In this document: positions 61,133 through 64,000 of the stretch, in pieces
Layout: each line of letters opens with the position of its first letter
Numbering within the stretch: the stretch's first letter is position 1
DNA from: Lomentospora prolificans
Taxonomy: Eukaryota; Ascomycota; Sordariomycetes; Microascales; Microascaceae
NCBI GenBank assembly: GCA_029532625.1
Contig: JARFXM010000003.1
Span: 2,728,001 to 2,792,000 of the forward strand
Direction: 5' to 3'
Length of the DNA stretch: 64,000 nt
Program-made: the position numbers and the translations under genes
Notes under the pieces: generated by a model
The model's database searches: none
The model's input: only the letters and a program-made list of their open reading frames with translations
What the model was told of the DNA's origin: nothing

Positions 61133-61583
61133 TACGATTCGGATTCGTGATGGTATATGGCTGGAAAGATCTTGAAGTCGGTTGAATGTCTCCGTAGATG
61201 GAAGTAAGAGACTACTTCGTATTATCGGATGCTTCAATCCAGATGGAAGTTGAGGACGCGTCGCGCCTGCTTCAATGCATCACCGGCTCAGTCCATTGAA
61301 CGCGGGGATGAGCAGCTGTTGGCAGCTGGTTATGTGAGGCTACGTTAGTCAGCGACAACCTCTTTACGCGCCGGACAAATTCGGCTTAGTGCCACTTAAC
61401 GCGTCGACGCGCGCTGGAGTTCCCCTCCACCCAATCTCGCGTTTCGTCCCCTGGTTCCATGCAGAGATTAATTTGCCCAAACCCTCCCTCCCTCTAGAGA
61501 GTTGTTAAGCTCCTTTCTCGATCACATCCGTCACAGATTTTCAGGGCTGATAGATCGCAATCCGTCTTTGGAAGTCAGGAACC
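61133..61583. promoter_or_regulatory. Shared UBR7/MCM2 divergent promoter with MCB elements
   Basis: The 451 bp between the two start codons contains two perfect ACGCGT boxes (61256-61261 and 61399-61404) and ACGCGC near-matches (61366-61371 and 61407-61412). ACGCGT is the MluI cell-cycle box bound by MBF, which drives G1/S genes such as the MCM family in yeasts. A single ACGCGT is expected by chance every few kb, so the clustering here is informative. That MBF uses these sites in this fungus is an inference. Confidence 0.65.
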
Positions 61584-61651
61584 ATGAGGTGCGTGCATCT
61601 TTATTTTGATCTCTCGTGCCATTTTTGCGGTGTAACTAACAGGATTTACAG
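61584..61651 (+). other. MCM2 five-base first exon and intron 1
   Basis: The start codon plus AG is followed by GTGCGT, a CTAAC branch point (61636-61640) and acceptor TTACAG at 61646-61651. Without this splice, translation from the ATG meets a stop shortly after, and no alternative ATG precedes the conserved N-terminus in frame close by. The model restores MSSPLRPNLT. Confidence 0.85.
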
Positions 61652-64000
61652 CTCCCCTTTGCGACCTAACTTGACCTCCGCCAACCGTGGAGCGACTCCC
61701 CGGGCGAGTCGCAAGCGCTCTCGGACTGGAGGTGATGATGGTAACTCGTCAGTAGGCGCCGCGAGTAGCCCAATGCCCTCGTCGCCCCCCGCCTTCAACA
61801 TCGCCCACGGAGGAGACGATGACGACGATATTGAGGAGGACGTTGAAATCCAGGATGACATTGACGACCTTGATGAGATGGCCGAGGAGGGTGTCGACCT
61901 TTTCCGTGAAGGCTTTGAGCGAGACTACGAAGAGAAGATGACGGAGGATGGCTATGAGGATATAGGTCTTGACGATGAGGGCGACTATGACGCCATGTCT
62001 ATTTCCGAAAGGCGCCGTCTAGAAGCACGTCTCAACAAGCGAGATCGAGAGGTCGCTCGACGAGCCAACGTTCCTGCTGCGTTCCTCCCAGGCGAAGATG
62101 AGGATGGTGATATCGACCTTTCGGCTCAACCCCGCCGCCGCCGTCATCACTACGATGAGGACCCCGACGAGGATATGGACGGCGACATCATGGAAGAGGA
62201 GCTTTCTCTCGAGGCCCTCCAAGACGTCAAGGCGTCTAGTTTGACGGAATGGGTTTCGCAGCCTGCTGTGCAGCGCACTATTCGGCGAGAGTTCAAGGCT
62301 TTCCTTACCTCGTACATCGATGAGAATGGCTCGTCCGTTTATGGCAACCGCATCCGCACTCTTGGTGAGGTAAATGCCGAATCCCTTGAGGTTTCATACG
62401 ATCACCTGTCTGCCTCAAAGGCTATTCTGGCCTACTTCCTCGCCAATGCCCCGGCCGAGCTTCTCAAGCTCTTTGACGAAGTTGCTATGGACGTAGTCCT
62501 TCTTCACTACCCTGACTACGAACGGATTCACTCCGAAATTCACGTCCGTATCATCGACCTGCCCGTTCATTATACCTTGAGACAGCTCCGCCAATCTCAC
62601 TTAAACTGTCTTGTCCGAGTGAGCGGTGTTGTTACCCGCCGCACAGGCGTCTTCCCTCAGCTCAAGTACGTCAAATTTGATTGTACCAAATGTGGTGTGA
62701 CTCTCGGCCCCTTCCAACAAGAATCCAACGTCGAGGTCAAAATCACATACTGCCAGAGCTGTCAGTCGCGCGGCCCGTTCAACCTCAACTCAGAGAAGAC
62801 GGTCTATCGTAACTACCAGAAGATCACCCTCCAGGAATCTCCAGGTACTGTCCCGGCAGGTCGTCTTCCCCGCTCCCGCGAAGTCGTCCTTCTTTGGGAC
62901 CTGATCGACACGGCGAAACCAGGAGACGAAATTGAGATTACGGGAATATACAGGAACAACTATGATGCCCAACTTAACAACCGAAACGGATTCCCCGTTT
63001 TTGCTACTATCCTCGAGGCTAACAACGTTGTGAAATCCCATGACCAGCTTGCCGGTTTCCGTCTCACCGAGGAGGACGAGCATGAAATTCGAAAACTTGC
63101 GCGTGATCCTAATGTTGTCGACAAGCTCATCAACTCGATCGCACCCTCTATCTACGGCCATACAGATGTGAAGACAGCCGTGGCCCTTTCCCTCTTTGGT
63201 GGTGTTACCAAGACAACAACGGGTCAGCACCGTATTCGTGGAGACATCAACGTACTCCTTCTTGGTGACCCCGGTACAGCCAAGTCTCAGGTGCTCAAGT
63301 ACGTGGAAAAGACCGCTCACCGAGCCGTGTTCGCTACTGGCCAAGGAGCTTCGGCTGTCGGTCTCACAGCTAGTGTCCGACGAGACCCAGTCACGAGCGA
63401 GTGGACTCTCGAGGGTGGCGCCCTTGTACTTGCTGATAAGGGAACCTGTATCATCGACGAATTTGACAAGATGAACGATCAGGACCGCACTTCTATCCAC
63501 GAAGCTATGGAACAGCAAACCATCTCCATCTCAAAGGCAGGTATCGTTACCACTCTCCAGGCGCGTTGTGGTGTTATTGCTGCAGCCAATCCCATCGGCG
63601 GAAGGTATATTTCCACCAAGCCTTTCTCCAGCAACGTTCAGCTCACCGAACCCATTTTGTCTCGTTTTGATATCTTGTGCGTGGTGCGCGACACCGTGGA
63701 CCCGGAGGAGGATGAGAGGCTTGCCAAATTCATTGTCGGCTCCCACAGCCGTAGCCATCCATCCTCGCAAGCCGCTAACGACTCGATGGAGGGCGAGCAT
63801 GATTCGGCCAGGAGGAATACTCAGGAAGACGCCAACAAGGCGGAAGGCGAGATCCCACAAGAATTGTTGAGGAAGTATATTCTCTACGCCAGGGAGCGGT
63901 GCTCACCGAAGCTTTACCACATGGATGAAGACAAGGTTGCCCGTCTCTTTGCGGATATGCGTCGGGAATCCCAAGCTACTGGTGCTTATCCTATCACTGT
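61584..64000 (+). CDS. MCM2: MCM2 replicative helicase subunit (3' end outside window)
   Basis: Subunit of the MCM2-7 helicase that licenses and unwinds replication origins. Exon 1 is only five bases (61584-61588, ATG AG); the intron 61589-61651 joins it to a long exon from 61652 that stays open to the window edge, so 784 residues are visible. Order: acidic/Ser-rich N-terminus including the Mcm2-specific histone-binding-type region (DDDDIEEDVEIQDDID), Mcm2 N-terminal A-domain, C4 zinc finger (FDCTKCGVTL, then YCQSCQS), OB-fold, and AAA+ core with Walker A GDPGTAKS (63264-63287), Walker B IIDEFDKMND and arginine-finger SRFDIL. YGHTDVKTAVALSLFGG is the family signature before Walker A. The missing part is the C-terminal lid and winged-helix region. 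Confidence 0.96.
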   Translation, partial: MRCVHLYFDLSCHFCGVTNRIYSSPLRPNLTSANRGATPRASRKRSRTGGDDGNSSVGAASSPMPSSPPAFNIAHGGDDDDDIEEDVEIQDDIDDLDEMAEEGVDLFREGFERDYEEKMTEDGYEDIGLDDEGDYDAMSISERRRLEARLNKRDREVARRANVPAAFLPGEDEDGDIDLSAQPRRRRHHYDEDPDEDMDGDIMEEELSLEALQDVKASSLTEWVSQPAVQRTIRREFKAFLTSYIDENGSSVYGNRIRTLGEVNAESLEVSYDHLSASKAILAYFLANAPAELLKLFDEVAMDVVLLHYPDYERIHSEIHVRIIDLPVHYTLRQLRQSHLNCLVRVSGVVTRRTGVFPQLKYVKFDCTKCGVTLGPFQQESNVEVKITYCQSCQSRGPFNLNSEKTVYRNYQKITLQESPGTVPAGRLPRSREVVLLWDLIDTAKPGDEIEITGIYRNNYDAQLNNRNGFPVFATILEANNVVKSHDQLAGFRLTEEDEHEIRKLARDPNVVDKLINSIAPSIYGHTDVKTAVALSLFGGVTKTTTGQHRIRGDINVLLLGDPGTAKSQVLKYVEKTAHRAVFATGQGASAVGLTASVRRDPVTSEWTLEGGALVLADKGTCIIDEFDKMNDQDRTSIHEAMEQQTISISKAGIVTTLQARCGVIAAANPIGGRYISTKPFSSNVQLTEPILSRFDILCVVRDTVDPEEDERLAKFIVGSHSRSHPSSQAANDSMEGEHDSARRNTQEDANKAEGEIPQELLRKYILYARERCSPKLYHMDEDKVARLFADMRRESQATGAYPIT

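Noticed and set aside
62790..63518. 242-codon minus-strand open frame opposite MCM2
   Set aside because: Antisense shadow; the plus strand encodes the zinc finger and AAA+ core of Mcm2 without interruption.

Overview
The window is nuclear DNA from a filamentous ascomycete (Pezizomycotina, most likely a sordariomycete). Genes carry short introns (about 55 to 225 bp) with GTRNGT-type donors, CTAAC-like branch points and YAG acceptors. The gene families are also typical of the group: Zn2Cys6 and bZIP regulators, a fungal rhodopsin-domain membrane protein, GH3 and GH30 enzymes, a YAT amino-acid permease and Mcm2. I found no tRNA, rRNA, CRISPR array or intact transposon.

Layout. 0-18.3 kb: PA14-containing GH3 beta-glucosidase (-), bZIP factor (-), RluA/Pus9-type tRNA pseudouridine synthase (-), secreted GH30 galactanase-like enzyme (+) and a CPW-motif glutathione S-transferase (-). 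19-25 kb: a decayed ABC-C (MRP-like) transporter (-), then a secreted covalent-flavin oxidase (+). 25-32.6 kb: nearly 8 kb without a recognisable gene. 32.6-51.5 kb: rhodopsin-domain membrane protein (+), NIF3-like small protein (+), a caspase-like/C2H2 zinc-finger fusion (-), a patatin-like protein with Gly at the nucleophile position (+) and a Zn2Cys6 factor (+). 52-64 kb: a compact block with a Gfo/Idh/MocA oxidoreductase (+), two uncharacterised disordered or coiled-coil proteins (+), a YAT permease (-), a UBR7-like E3 ligase (-) and the 5' part of MCM2 (+), which runs off the end.

There is no operon-like or obvious biosynthetic cluster; the genes look individually regulated. Four relationships stand out. 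UBR7 and MCM2 share a 451 bp divergent promoter with two ACGCGT boxes. The GST, dead ABC-C pump and secreted flavin oxidase look like the remains of a detoxification neighbourhood. The caspase-like and patatin-like genes are adjacent and divergent, and both carry domain types used as effectors in fungal immunity-like proteins. The pseudouridine synthase has nested start codons suggesting two cellular locations.

Much of the window is intergenic. That DNA is strongly enriched in the hexamer GCTGGC/GCCAGC (10 copies by hand count in positions 174-739), which I did not see at all in the MCM2 coding sequence. Exon coordinates were deduced by eye from reading-frame continuity and splice consensus, and every multi-exon model closes in frame.
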